Positions 34,263 to 43,332 of a DNA stretch of 64,000 nt are shown piece by piece. Within the stretch, counting starts at the first letter, position 1. Every line of letters starts with the position of its first letter. The notes beneath the pieces are model-generated. The model saw only the letters and a program-made list of their open reading frames with translations. It had not been told where the DNA came from and ran no database searches. Source of the stretch: Ereboglobus sp. Lineage in GTDB: Bacteria > Verrucomicrobiota > Verrucomicrobiia > Opitutales > Opitutaceae. The stretch lies in NCBI GenBank assembly GCA_029974595.1, contig JARKRC010000056.1, forward strand, positions 62,001 to 126,000, given 5' to 3'. The translations under genes were made by a program, and so were the position numbers.

Positions 34263-37200
34263 TCTGCGTTCTTTTGCATTGCCGCGACGAAGCAGCATGA
34301 GGATGAGCAGCGATAGAAGTGAAAGAGGAGAGAGTGCGCCTCCGCCTTTGCCGCTGCTGCTGTTGTTGTTTCCATTGCCGCCGCCCGTGCTGCCGCTGTT
34401 TGTGATTGCGGGGAAGAGCGTGGTGACCGTGCCGTCGGCTGCGATTTTGCGAAGGGCGGCGTTGCCGGTGTCGGCGACATAAAGGATGCCGGCGGCGTCG
34501 AGCGCGAGGCCTTGCGGACGGTCGAATATGGCGTGGGTGCCCGTGCCGGCTTGGTAGCCGTGCGTGGGTTGCGGACCGGGGCGTCCGGCGATGGTTGTCA
34601 TCGTGGCAGAGGCAAGGTCGAGTTTCCGAATGAGCGAGTTGCCGGTGTCGGCGATGTAAAGAACGGTGTTTTTGATGGCGAGTCCGCGCGGCGAGTTGAG
34701 CGCGTCGCTGTTTGTGATGGTGGTGATGGCGCGGTCGCCGGGGGAGATGGCGCGGATGATGTTGTTGCCGGTGTCGGCGACATAGAGCGTTCCACTTGGG
34801 GAGATGGCGATGCCGGCAGGTTTGTTAAAACGCGCCGCAGTTCCAGTGGCGTCGATGTTCCCGGATTGGCCGGACGGAGAGCCTGCGATGGTTGTCACGA
34901 CGCCCGAGAGGGTAACCATGCGGATGCAGTTCGCCGAGGAGTCGGCGATGTAGGTATTGCCGCTGGTGTCGGTGGCGATGGCGGCTGGCGTCAGGTTCGT
35001 GGCGAGCGTGGAGACCATCGCGGCGGCGGTGGCGAGGCGGAGACTGTTTGCTTCGTTGTCACCGATGAGGACTTGATTGCCGGGTGCGATGGCAAGCGAG
35101 ACGGGACTGACGAAATGGGCGGCGGAGCCAACACCGTTGGCCGTGCCCGAGACGCCGGTTGAGCCGGCGAAGGCTGCGAGCGCTCCGTCGGGGGAGAGGC
35201 TCTGCACGGTGCGGAGGGCGTTGTCGGCGATGTAAATGTTGCTTGATGCGTCAATGGCGAGGGCAACGGGGTGCGGATAACGCGAATCGGGTTGCACGCT
35301 GATCGTGGCTGCATTGCTGGTGACGGGGATGGCGGTTTGCGGATTCGCGGCGGTGTAGCGGAATCTGGTGTCGGCCATGGTTTCGTCGATGCCGGTGATT
35401 TTGAGAACGGTGGTATCGGCGCTGATGGTGTATTTGCCAGCGCTGGCAACAACGCTCCAGGACGCTCCGGAATCGGTGCTGATTTCCCATGTGCAAACGG
35501 GCGCGGGATGCGCGTCGGAGTCAGCGGTGAGGGTGAGGTTGTGCCCGGTGACAACCGTTTGGCCGGAGAGCTGGCGGACCGCAGTGACAGGGCTTATGAT
35601 GTAATATTTTGCCGGGCTGGTTGCGCTGTCGCCGCGGGTAATGACAGTCACGGAGCCGGAGGCGGGCACGCTTGCGGGAACAACGGCGGTGATGGTGGCG
35701 GCGTCGATGCGCGTCCACGACGCGGCGGAAATGCCGCCGATTTTCACGTCGTCGATGTCGTAGAGGTCGGCGCCGGTGATGGTGATGGTGTCACCCGCGA
35801 CAACGTCGGCGGGCGAGATCGCGGTGATGGAAGGGCGGGCGGCGAAGCTGGTGATCTGGCGGCTGATGACGGCCTGGGCATCGCATTGTTCGCGCCAGGT
35901 TTTGCGCGCAGGCTCCTCAGTGCCGAGGAGGCGTTTGGTGCCGGCATTGTCTTCGTAAACGTTTTCGAGGTAGATGAGGGCTTCCCAGTGGATGTTGAGA
36001 TTGGATTTGTTGGCGATGCGGAAATCGAGAAGAGACTGGCTTGAGGCGCGCTTTTGCGCGGCATCGGTGGTCGGGGATGCGAGGCAGTTGTCGCGGACGG
36101 CGCGGTATTTGAGGCGGTTGTGCTGATTGGCGAGCTGGAGGTTTTGAATGCGGGCGCGCTGCTGCGCGCCGAGGCCGGCCCGGGTGAGCGCCCTGGCGAG
36201 CATCGCGTCGGTGAGATCGTAGTCGTTTTCCGAATACAACAGGTCGGTGAGGTGGGTGACTTTTGCACGGAGGAGATCGAGTTTGCCGGCGGACATGACG
36301 TCGATTTTCTCGCGGTTGTCCATGATTCGCCGGTTCCAGAGCTGACGCCAGTAGGTGTGATATTCACGGATGTCGGCGGAGGCGGCGCCGTAGGTGCTGA
36401 AGTATTCATTTTCCCAATACGAGAAGGTTTTTTCGGGACGATACATGGCTCGGGCCATGATGTAGTAGGTGATTCCGGAAACGGGCCAGAGGTTCCAGCA
36501 CATGTCGTAATCGGTGCCTTTGAGACTGAGGCGGGAATTGCCGAGACGGTATTTTTCGAACATGTGATATTCAAAGCCGATTGGCAGGCCGGTGTCCTGG
36601 TTGAGATCGTTCGGGCGGTGGAAAAATTCGCCGGCACCTTGGGTTTTCCAGTCGGCAAAGTATTGATCGAGCTCGGTGAGAGGCGTGCCGAGGTTGGGAA
36701 CCAGAAACAGGAAGATGCCATCGGCGAGGCGTTCGCGGCGCGGAGGAAAATTATAGCGCGAGTAGGCGTAGAAGAGGACTTTTATGCGTGCGCCGGGGTT
36801 GGGATCGGAACCGTAGTCGGCGGCGTAATGATCGACGTAGATTTTGCGCGCCTCCTCGAGAACCTTGTTGACGAAGTAAACGTAACGATCGGTCACGACC
36901 CGATCGTCAACGGCGAGGTTTTCCTCACCGGGGAGAACGACATCGAGGGCTTTGCAGTCATCGCAGGTGCAGAAGTTGCGCGAGTCGTTTTCGATGGCGT
37001 TTACATTGTAGCCGATGCTGTTGATGGATTTGAGCGTGCCGTCGTCGCGATAAAAATGATCGTGGGCAACCTGGGCGGCGACGGCGGGATTTGAGACGCA
37101 GAGTTTGATGCGGGTTTTTTCGCCGGAAACGGGAGCGCGCACGCCATTTTTGTTGAGGGCAAAATATTCGGGGTGTGTGGTTCCGTATTTATCCCACCAG

Positions 37201-37964
37201 CCGGTGAAGGCGTGGCCGTAGGAAAGGTGCGCGCTGCTGCCCATGCGCATGCGGCGCATCCAGACGCGTTCGTCGAGCTGGCGGGCGGAAAACTCGACAT
37301 CGGAGAATCGCATTGCGGGCGGGATGGCTCCGTCGGCGAGAAGCGTGTCTGTGCGAAATGAGTCGGAGTAGCCGAGGCGGATTTTGCGCTGCACGAGCTG
37401 GGGCGACCAACTGCCTGTTCCGTTGGCGGGGGAGAGCGTGGTTTTTGGTGTGAAGACGATGCCATCATCGCCCGGTTCGGCCCATGAGATGCCGGCGTGG
37501 TTTTCGAGAAACTCGTAAACGGCGAAAAGTGTTCCGGTGCGCGCGTCGCTGTCGAGGGCGACTGCGATCGTGTCGGGGCCGGAGACGTCCTTGTCGTTTC
37601 CGTAGAGCCAGAGGCCGTCGTTGGTGATGGCCCAGCGGGCTTCTTCGGCGGCGTAAGTGAGGTTGGTGTCGGATGCAGGACGGATGCCGACGTAAATGGG
37701 AAACTTTCCGGCTTGCGTGCCCGTGGTGATGGCAATGGGCGTGCCGCCGTTGAGAAGCTGAAGGTGTGTTTGAAGTTCGGCGGCAGCGTATTCGACGACC
37801 TTGGGCGGTGTGCCGGCGGGTTTGACGATGATGGCGTTGGCAAGATCGATGGTGGCGGCGGTGCCTTTGAGTTGAAAACCGATTGTCGAGACGAGGCACA
37901 GGACAAGCCAGACGAATGGCGACAGGGCGCGCGTGGCGGAAGGGGCGGGGCTCATATTTTTCAT
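34257..37964 (-). CDS. Large secreted DUF4838 protein with IPT/TIG, Ig-like and NHL-repeat domains and a sorting-signal-like tail
   Basis: A 1235-residue protein. A signal peptide (LSPFVWLVLCLVSTIGF) is followed by a DUF4838 module (about residues 30-700) with AVYEFLENHAGISWAEPGDDG and an IENDSRNFCTCDDC segment. Then come an IPT/TIG domain (about 705-790), an Ig-like domain (about 790-890) and an NHL-like beta-propeller (about 894-1190) with repeated GxLYVADTGNxxIRK units. The C-terminus has a Gly/Asn/Ser-rich linker, then GGGALSPLSLLSLLILMLLRR, similar to GlyGly-CTERM sorting signals. I infer a surface-attached carbohydrate-processing or -binding protein. Its start overlaps the upstream gene by 4 nt (last gene of the nine-gene operon). 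Confidence 0.82.
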   Translation of the reverse strand: MKNMSPAPSATRALSPFVWLVLCLVSTIGFQLKGTAATIDLANAIIVKPAGTPPKVVEYAAAELQTHLQLLNGGTPIAITTGTQAGKFPIYVGIRPASDTNLTYAAEEARWAITNDGLWLYGNDKDVSGPDTIAVALDSDARTGTLFAVYEFLENHAGISWAEPGDDGIVFTPKTTLSPANGTGSWSPQLVQRKIRLGYSDSFRTDTLLADGAIPPAMRFSDVEFSARQLDERVWMRRMRMGSSAHLSYGHAFTGWWDKYGTTHPEYFALNKNGVRAPVSGEKTRIKLCVSNPAVAAQVAHDHFYRDDGTLKSINSIGYNVNAIENDSRNFCTCDDCKALDVVLPGEENLAVDDRVVTDRYVYFVNKVLEEARKIYVDHYAADYGSDPNPGARIKVLFYAYSRYNFPPRRERLADGIFLFLVPNLGTPLTELDQYFADWKTQGAGEFFHRPNDLNQDTGLPIGFEYHMFEKYRLGNSRLSLKGTDYDMCWNLWPVSGITYYIMARAMYRPEKTFSYWENEYFSTYGAASADIREYHTYWRQLWNRRIMDNREKIDVMSAGKLDLLRAKVTHLTDLLYSENDYDLTDAMLARALTRAGLGAQQRARIQNLQLANQHNRLKYRAVRDNCLASPTTDAAQKRASSQSLLDFRIANKSNLNIHWEALIYLENVYEDNAGTKRLLGTEEPARKTWREQCDAQAVISRQITSFAARPSITAISPADVVAGDTITITGADLYDIDDVKIGGISAASWTRIDAATITAVVPASVPASGSVTVITRGDSATSPAKYYIISPVTAVRQLSGQTVVTGHNLTLTADSDAHPAPVCTWEISTDSGASWSVVASAGKYTISADTTVLKITGIDETMADTRFRYTAANPQTAIPVTSNAATISVQPDSRYPHPVALAIDASSNIYIADNALRTVQSLSPDGALAAFAGSTGVSGTANGVGSAAHFVSPVSLAIAPGNQVLIGDNEANSLRLATAAAMVSTLATNLTPAAIATDTSGNTYIADSSANCIRMVTLSGVVTTIAGSPSGQSGNIDATGTAARFNKPAGIAISPSGTLYVADTGNNIIRAISPGDRAITTITNSDALNSPRGLAIKNTVLYIADTGNSLIRKLDLASATMTTIAGRPGPQPTHGYQAGTGTHAIFDRPQGLALDAAGILYVADTGNAALRKIAADGTVTTLFPAITNSGSTGGGNGNNNSSSGKGGGALSPLSLLSLLILMLLRRGNAKERRK

Positions 37965-40168
37965 GGAGTGGAATCGGATGGTTTTTTTGGGGGGGCGGAC
38001 TGGAGGTCGGCAATGAGCGCGCGGAGCGGCTCGGGGTAGCGGTTTTTGATGGTGACGTAGTGGTGGCCGGTCGCGCCGCCGGTGGCTGTGTCGCCTTGGG
38101 CCCAGCGCGTGTGGCCTTCGGAATCGATGACGACGTGGCCGCCGCTGGTGGTATCCCAATAGCCGCTGTCGGGGCCGCGGACGGCGAGGAGCACAGTGGC
38201 TTGGTCGTAACTGGGTTTGCCGATGGCGAGCGAAGTGTAGCCGTAAGTGAGGCGGAGTTCGTAGGCGCGGCGCACGGGGTTTGCCGGCGGGGTGGCTTGG
38301 AGTTCCGTGCCGGTGATGATGGCGTTGCCGACGGTGTCGCCTTGCCAGTATTGGGGCGTGGGCCATTCGTTGGCGACGGTCGCGGCGGCGGCGGTGTCGA
38401 GTTCGACATTGCGCTCGGGAACGCGGGTGCGGGGAAAATCGCCTCCCATGATGGCGAGGTGTTTTACTTTGCGGCGTATGAGTTCGCGTCCGGTGAGCGG
38501 GCTGTGGACATCGGGGCCGGAGCGCAGGAGGTCTTCGAGGTTGCTGAGGGCTCCGACGGCGCAGATGACAACGGATCCGTCGGGCGCGGAGGCGAGGGCG
38601 CGGCGGTAGATGGCGAGGGCGTCGGGCATGCGGTCGTCGGGAAGGGCGTTGTGGGGAAATTCATCGCGCAGCGCCTCGGTGTAAGGGCTGCGGATGTCGT
38701 TGCGCATTTTTCCGCCGTCCTTGTCGGTGCCGATGGGGATGCTGGGGCGTCCGTAGTAGGTGTTGATCGCGGCGCACGCGGCGGCCGAGGCGTTGGTGCT
38801 GCATTTGCGATTGGTGGCGATGGCGAGGATTTCGGCTTCGCCCCGGTCGGCGAGGGCATGCAGGACGGCGAGCGCGCCGGCGTCGTCGCAGTCGCCTGTC
38901 ATGTCGGTATCGAAAATGATTTTTTGAGGGACGGAATGCGCGGCAGGCGGTGCGGCCGGAGCGATGAAAGTGTGCATGGTGGCGTCGAGCCAGTCGAAGG
39001 CGGCGCGTTGCATTTCGAGGTCGAAGATGTGCGCTTTTCCGGGCCAGAGACGGGTGACGAGGCTGGCGTCGGCGGCTTGCGAATGCCAGATGGCGCGCAT
39101 TTTGGCGTAGGCGGTTTCGACGCTGGAAACAGGGAAGAGTTTGTCCTCGGCGCCGTTGAAGAAGAGCATGGGTTTGGGGCAGGCGAGGGAGGCGATGTCG
39201 GGATAATCGAGGTCGGTGAAAAGTCCGGGGTGCAGCATCGTGAAGGCGGAGGGCGATTGCGAGTGGTTGTTCTCCGGGGTCATGAACGTGCGCAGGTCGC
39301 CCATCCAGCAGATGGCGACGCCGGCCTTGATGCGGTCGGAGGTGGCGGCGAGCTGCCAGGCGCGGAATGAACCAAGCGAGAATCCGATGGCGGCGACGCG
39401 GCGCGAATCGACTTCGGGCTGCGTGGCGAGAAACTCCGCGGCGCGGGTATCCTCCCACGCGATGAGTCCGGCGAAAGACATGCCGAGGTGCATGAGATTG
39501 GAGGCGAGTTGGGCCTGGCCCTTGAAGCCGTCGCCGCCCCGGTCGGAAAAATTGATGGCGTCGGTGACGAAGCACACGTAACCGCGCGCGGCAAGGGTGT
39601 CGGCGATGGGTTTGCCGCCGTAATAACGGCGCATGTGATCGTCGATGACCGGTTGCAGTTCAGACGAAGCGTTGATGGGGCGGATTTCCTTTTCCTTGCC
39701 GATGCGAAACTCCGCGCCGTGCGAATGCAGGATGAGGGCGGCGGGGAAGGGGCCGGGACCTTTCGGAATGGCCATGTAGGCGAGCACGCGGCTGTCGGCG
39801 GTGAGGTTGAGCGAGATTTTGCGGACGGTGTAGCTGCCGCGGTCCTCTTCCTCGATCACGCGGACATCCCATGATGCGGCGGGTGGCGGCGGCGTGAGCC
39901 AGCGGGCGCGGACGCGCTCGCGTGCGGTGGCGCGCCACTCGGCGAAGTTGGTGTAATTGCCGGAGAGCCATGAATAGGGAAAGGTGGCGCGCTCGAGTAT
40001 TTGATCTTTGAATACAGGGATGTTTTTGACGACACCGGGCGTCTGATAATCAGAGGAAGGGGAGGAGGAGAAGAGTGAAGAGTGAAGGGTGAAAAGTGAA
40101 AGAAGGGCGGCAGTCGCCGCAAAGAGGCGCGGAAGACGCAAAGAGGAGGCGGGGGGGAGTGCGGGCAT
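37961..40168 (-). CDS. Fusion of acetylxylan esterase-like alpha/beta-hydrolase and nucleoside hydrolase-like domain
   Basis: A 735-residue exported protein. After an N-terminal hydrophobic signal, residues about 45-400 form an alpha/beta-hydrolase of the dienelactone/acetylxylan esterase type (AALILHSHGAEF; nucleophile elbow GFSLGSF near residue 262; LWPGKAHIFDLE near the end). From about residue 412 a second domain begins with IIFDTDMTGDCDDAGALAVL, the calcium-binding signature of inosine-uridine nucleoside hydrolases, and AIMGGDFPRTRVPERNVELD. I do not know the substrate; in this operon the N-domain may deacetylate a polysaccharide and the C-domain cleave an N- or O-riboside-like bond. Repeat DNA encodes part of the signal peptide. 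Confidence 0.82.
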   Translation of the reverse strand: MPALPPASSLRLPRLFAATAALLSLFTLHSSLFSSSPSSDYQTPGVVKNIPVFKDQILERATFPYSWLSGNYTNFAEWRATARERVRARWLTPPPPAASWDVRVIEEEDRGSYTVRKISLNLTADSRVLAYMAIPKGPGPFPAALILHSHGAEFRIGKEKEIRPINASSELQPVIDDHMRRYYGGKPIADTLAARGYVCFVTDAINFSDRGGDGFKGQAQLASNLMHLGMSFAGLIAWEDTRAAEFLATQPEVDSRRVAAIGFSLGSFRAWQLAATSDRIKAGVAICWMGDLRTFMTPENNHSQSPSAFTMLHPGLFTDLDYPDIASLACPKPMLFFNGAEDKLFPVSSVETAYAKMRAIWHSQAADASLVTRLWPGKAHIFDLEMQRAAFDWLDATMHTFIAPAAPPAAHSVPQKIIFDTDMTGDCDDAGALAVLHALADRGEAEILAIATNRKCSTNASAAACAAINTYYGRPSIPIGTDKDGGKMRNDIRSPYTEALRDEFPHNALPDDRMPDALAIYRRALASAPDGSVVICAVGALSNLEDLLRSGPDVHSPLTGRELIRRKVKHLAIMGGDFPRTRVPERNVELDTAAAATVANEWPTPQYWQGDTVGNAIITGTELQATPPANPVRRAYELRLTYGYTSLAIGKPSYDQATVLLAVRGPDSGYWDTTSGGHVVIDSEGHTRWAQGDTATGGATGHHYVTIKNRYPEPLRALIADLQSAPPKKPSDSTP
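40063..40103. repeat. GTGAAG-type short-period block inside the esterase signal-peptide codons
   Basis: Tandem 7-8 nt units GTGAAGA, GTGAAGG, GTGAAAA, GTGAAAG, the same family as the element between sufB and sufD, lie on the plus strand within the first 35 codons of the minus-strand esterase gene. They encode the SLFTLHSSLFSSS stretch of the signal peptide. Confidence 0.7.
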
Positions 40169-40172
40169 GATT

Positions 40173-41687
40173 TCAGTTTGGTGTTGAATGTTTTAGATGC
40201 GCGGATCGGGCGGATGGCTTCGGAGAAGGTTGGCGGGGCGGAGGAACCACGGAATCGTCGTCGTTTTTGGCGGCGGCGCGGAGTTTGCCGAGCAGTTCGG
40301 AGACTTTGCGGGGATTGGCGCCGGCGAGGTCTTTGGTTTCATACGGGTCGGCGGCCATGTTGAAAAGCATCACGTTTGCCAGGGATTTTTCGCCTTCGGA
40401 TGCGATGAGTTTCCAGTCTCCGGCGCGCAGGGAAGATGTCTTCGTCCCAAAGAAATTCGTCGCCGTGTAGATGATGCGCTCCTCGGTTGCAGTTTTTGCG
40501 CCGGTGATGTGCGGCCAGAGATTGATGCCGTCCCATTTCGGGTCTTTTTGCGGAGGCGGTATTTTGAGGAGCGCGGAAAATGTCGGCATCCAGTCCACGA
40601 TGGACGCGGGCTGTGTCAGCGTGCACGGCGCGAGAACTCCGGGCCAGTTGACGAAGGCAGGGGTGCGCGTGCCGCCGTCGTAAAGCATGGCTTTCCAGCC
40701 GCGCAACGGATGGGTGCTGCCAGGAACGGCGCCGGAGGAATAACCTTGGCCCGAGGGATAATCGGCGTCGTTGTTTTCGACGCCGATGGCGGCCCCGTTG
40801 TCGCTGGCGAAGACGATGATGGTGTTGCCGCGCTTCCCTGTTTTCTCGAGGGTTTCAACAATGCGCCCGATTTCGTGATCGAGGTGCATGACACACGCGG
40901 CGTATTCGCGGGCGAGCGCGGATGTGGCGGGGCCGTTTTCGCCGGGGCGGAACAGGCCGGGTTGCGCGCGCCTGAGTTCCTCGTAGCGGGCGGTCATTTT
41001 TTCCACCACGGCGGCAGGCACGGCATCGAGCCATTGCCTGGGTTCCTTGAGCGGTATGTGCACGGCGGTGAAAGGCACGTAGAGGAAGAAGGGCGCACCG
41101 TCGTTGTTGCGAATGTAATTGATGGCCTCGTTGCCGATGAGGTCGGTGACGTGGCCTTCCTCGGCGATGCGTTCGCCGTTGCGATGCCAGGTGTGCGAGT
41201 AGATGCCTTCCTTGTAGCGGTGATCCCACGGGCCGGTGCCGCCGCCGAGCGAGCCGTAGCTGTAATCGAAACCGAAATGGTTCGGGCTCCATTCGGGTTT
41301 CGATCCGAGATGCCATTTGCCGATGAGGGCGGTGTTGTAGCCGGCGGTTTTGAGCGCGCGCGGGAACGTGTAGGTGTCGAAGGGGAGGGCTTGCGTGGCT
41401 TGCACCCTGTAAATGCCGAAACGGCTCCAGTAGCGCCCGGTCATCAACGCGGCCCGGGTGGGCGTGCAAACGGGCGCGACGTAGTGTTGATCGAGGATGA
41501 CGCTTTCGCGGGCGAGCCTGTCGATGTTTGGCGTGGGGATGGGGCCTTGGTTGTAACCGACATCGGCCCAGCCGAGATCGTCGGCGAGGATGTAAATGAT
41601 ATTGGGCGATTGCGCCATCGCGGCGACGGGAAGCAGACCACAGGCCAGCGGAGCGAGAAGCGAAGCATTGCGAAGGAGCGAGGTCAT
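40173..41687 (-). CDS. Secreted sulfatase (arylsulfatase type)
   Basis: A 504-residue protein from ATG 41687 with a signal peptide (LLAPLACGLLPVAAMAQ). The metal-binding IIYILADDLGWADVGYN and the maturation motif VCTPTRAALMTGR with Cys (about residue 74) are intact, so the Cys can be turned into formylglycine. GKWHLGSKPEWSPNHFGFD and IVFASDNGAAIG complete the active site. It removes sulfate esters from a carbohydrate, probably in the periplasm or outside. It lies 4 nt before the esterase start and 31 nt after the PhoD gene. Confidence 0.92.
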   Translation of the reverse strand: MTSLLRNASLLAPLACGLLPVAAMAQSPNIIYILADDLGWADVGYNQGPIPTPNIDRLARESVILDQHYVAPVCTPTRAALMTGRYWSRFGIYRVQATQALPFDTYTFPRALKTAGYNTALIGKWHLGSKPEWSPNHFGFDYSYGSLGGGTGPWDHRYKEGIYSHTWHRNGERIAEEGHVTDLIGNEAINYIRNNDGAPFFLYVPFTAVHIPLKEPRQWLDAVPAAVVEKMTARYEELRRAQPGLFRPGENGPATSALAREYAACVMHLDHEIGRIVETLEKTGKRGNTIIVFASDNGAAIGVENNDADYPSGQGYSSGAVPGSTHPLRGWKAMLYDGGTRTPAFVNWPGVLAPCTLTQPASIVDWMPTFSALLKIPPPQKDPKWDGINLWPHITGAKTATEERIIYTATNFFGTKTSSLRAGDWKLIASEGEKSLANVMLFNMAADPYETKDLAGANPRKVSELLGKLRAAAKNDDDSVVPPPRQPSPKPSARSAHLKHSTPN

Positions 41688-41718
41688 GGTGTGCTGTGCG
41701 GAGGGAGGGGGTTGGGAT

Positions 41719-43269
41719 TCAGCGCGCGCGCCCGGCGTCGGGATTGGCGGTGTTGAAGTAGGTGCCAAGGATTTTTCCCGTGACGTCGTAGGTGCGGCTG
41801 TAGTTTTTGAGGCCGTCCACGTCGTGAAAATTGAGCGTGATTTGCGGGATGTTGTCTTTGCGCTCAACGGTGAAGGAGAGGAACCCGCCGGCGACGCGGA
41901 GGTAGTGGTGAAGGTCGCGGAAATCGTCGGGGTTCCAGACGCGTCCGATGGTGTGCTGGGTGCTCGCGGGGCCTTTGCTGAATTCGCGCAGGCCGGTTTT
42001 CGGGTCGATGCTGTGATACTGCCAATGGCGGTCGCCATTGATCACGATGGCGCCGTGGCGGGCGAGGAGCCGACGGATTTGGTCGCCTTCGTTTGTCCAG
42101 GAAAGGTTCGAGTGGTTGTCGTTTTTGCCCTCGGTGAAATCAGGGCCGACAATCGCCGTGGGAGACATGATGATTTTGAAGGCGGCGTCGGATTCGGCAA
42201 GGGTGCGGGCGAGCCAGGCTTTTTGCTCGGGACCGAGGAGCGATTTGTCCGGGCCGTCGGGCGCGTTGTTTTCGGTGGTGCGGTATTCGCGGCTTTCGAG
42301 GAGCCAGAATTGGAGGTCTTTTCCCCAGCGGATGGTGCGATAGGGGACGCGGGGCTGGGGGAGTTGCTCGTTGTAGATTTTCACGCCATCGGCGAATCGG
42401 AAGGAGCCGCAGGTTTTTGAAAAATCCGTGTGCGGGTTGGCGTCGTCGAAGAGGGTGTCGTGGTCGTCCTTGGTGAAGTAGGCCGCGTGGGTTTTGTAGA
42501 AATCGAGTATCGAGGGCCATGTGTTTTGCGCGTGCCAGTGGGCGCGGGCCATTTCGATCGATGTGGTGAAAATGCCTTTGCGGTCGTAGTAAACATAATC
42601 GCCTTGTTGCACGATGAAGTCGGGCTTCAGGCGCGCCATGGAGTCGTAAATCTTGAAACCGCGAACCTCGTCGTCGTGATCCCAAAAATACTGGCAACTG
42701 GTGACGACGGCGGTGACGGCGGCGGGGAGCGTTTTTGGCGGCGCGGTGCGAAATTTCCCGGTGGTGGACGAGAGGGCGCGCGCGCGACCGGCATGCGCGA
42801 GGTCGGTGATGGCTTCAGCGGTGACTTTGTATTCAATATTTGGAGACAAACCGGCGACGGTGGTTTGCACGCAATAGTCGTCGTCGGGGCCTGTGGGGAG
42901 CCAGCCGGTGACGACGGGATTCGAGGACGCGCCGCCATTTGGCGGGGTGAGGGTGAAGCGGACAAAACCTGCGCGGCCCCGGACTTCAGCGGGGCGGTCG
43001 GCGGGCGCGATATTTTTTATGTTTTTTGGAGGGAGGCACTGCTCGGGGTGATTTTGCGCGAGGTTTTTGTGGTCGTGCGGGACGTGATTGCCGTTGGGTG
43101 TGGCACAGGTGCGCGTCCAAAGAATCGCGGTGGTGCCGGTGACGTCGCCGATCTTGATGCCGTTGGTGAGATAGATCCCGGCATCGGGCGCGGCGATGGT
43201 GCCGGAGCGAAGCGAAGCGAGAAGGGGGAAGAGTGAAATGAGGCAGAGCAGTATGATGCGCAGGTGCAT
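41719..43269 (-). CDS. PhoD-like metallophosphatase, secreted
   Basis: A 516-residue protein with a signal peptide (LRIILLCLISLFPLLASL) from ATG 43269. An N-terminal Fn3-like domain (GDVTGTTAILWTRTC) comes first, as in PhoD, then the metallophosphoesterase core: FIVQQGDYVYYD, FTKDDHDTLFDD, and VINGDRHWQYHS, matching the metal-binding GDxxY, DDH and GDxH positions. PhoD proteins are phosphodiesterases/phosphomonoesterases, exported by Tat or Sec; no twin-arginine motif is seen here. In a sulfatase operon it may act on a phosphorylated sugar or work as a divergent sulfo/phospho-hydrolase. Confidence 0.85.
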   Translation of the reverse strand: MHLRIILLCLISLFPLLASLRSGTIAAPDAGIYLTNGIKIGDVTGTTAILWTRTCATPNGNHVPHDHKNLAQNHPEQCLPPKNIKNIAPADRPAEVRGRAGFVRFTLTPPNGGASSNPVVTGWLPTGPDDDYCVQTTVAGLSPNIEYKVTAEAITDLAHAGRARALSSTTGKFRTAPPKTLPAAVTAVVTSCQYFWDHDDEVRGFKIYDSMARLKPDFIVQQGDYVYYDRKGIFTTSIEMARAHWHAQNTWPSILDFYKTHAAYFTKDDHDTLFDDANPHTDFSKTCGSFRFADGVKIYNEQLPQPRVPYRTIRWGKDLQFWLLESREYRTTENNAPDGPDKSLLGPEQKAWLARTLAESDAAFKIIMSPTAIVGPDFTEGKNDNHSNLSWTNEGDQIRRLLARHGAIVINGDRHWQYHSIDPKTGLREFSKGPASTQHTIGRVWNPDDFRDLHHYLRVAGGFLSFTVERKDNIPQITLNFHDVDGLKNYSRTYDVTGKILGTYFNTANPDAGRAR

Positions 43270-43332
43270 GGGCGGAGGCTTTCGGATTTGAGATTGCAAA
43301 AGGAGCAATCGGTTTGGGCGGGTGAAGACGGG

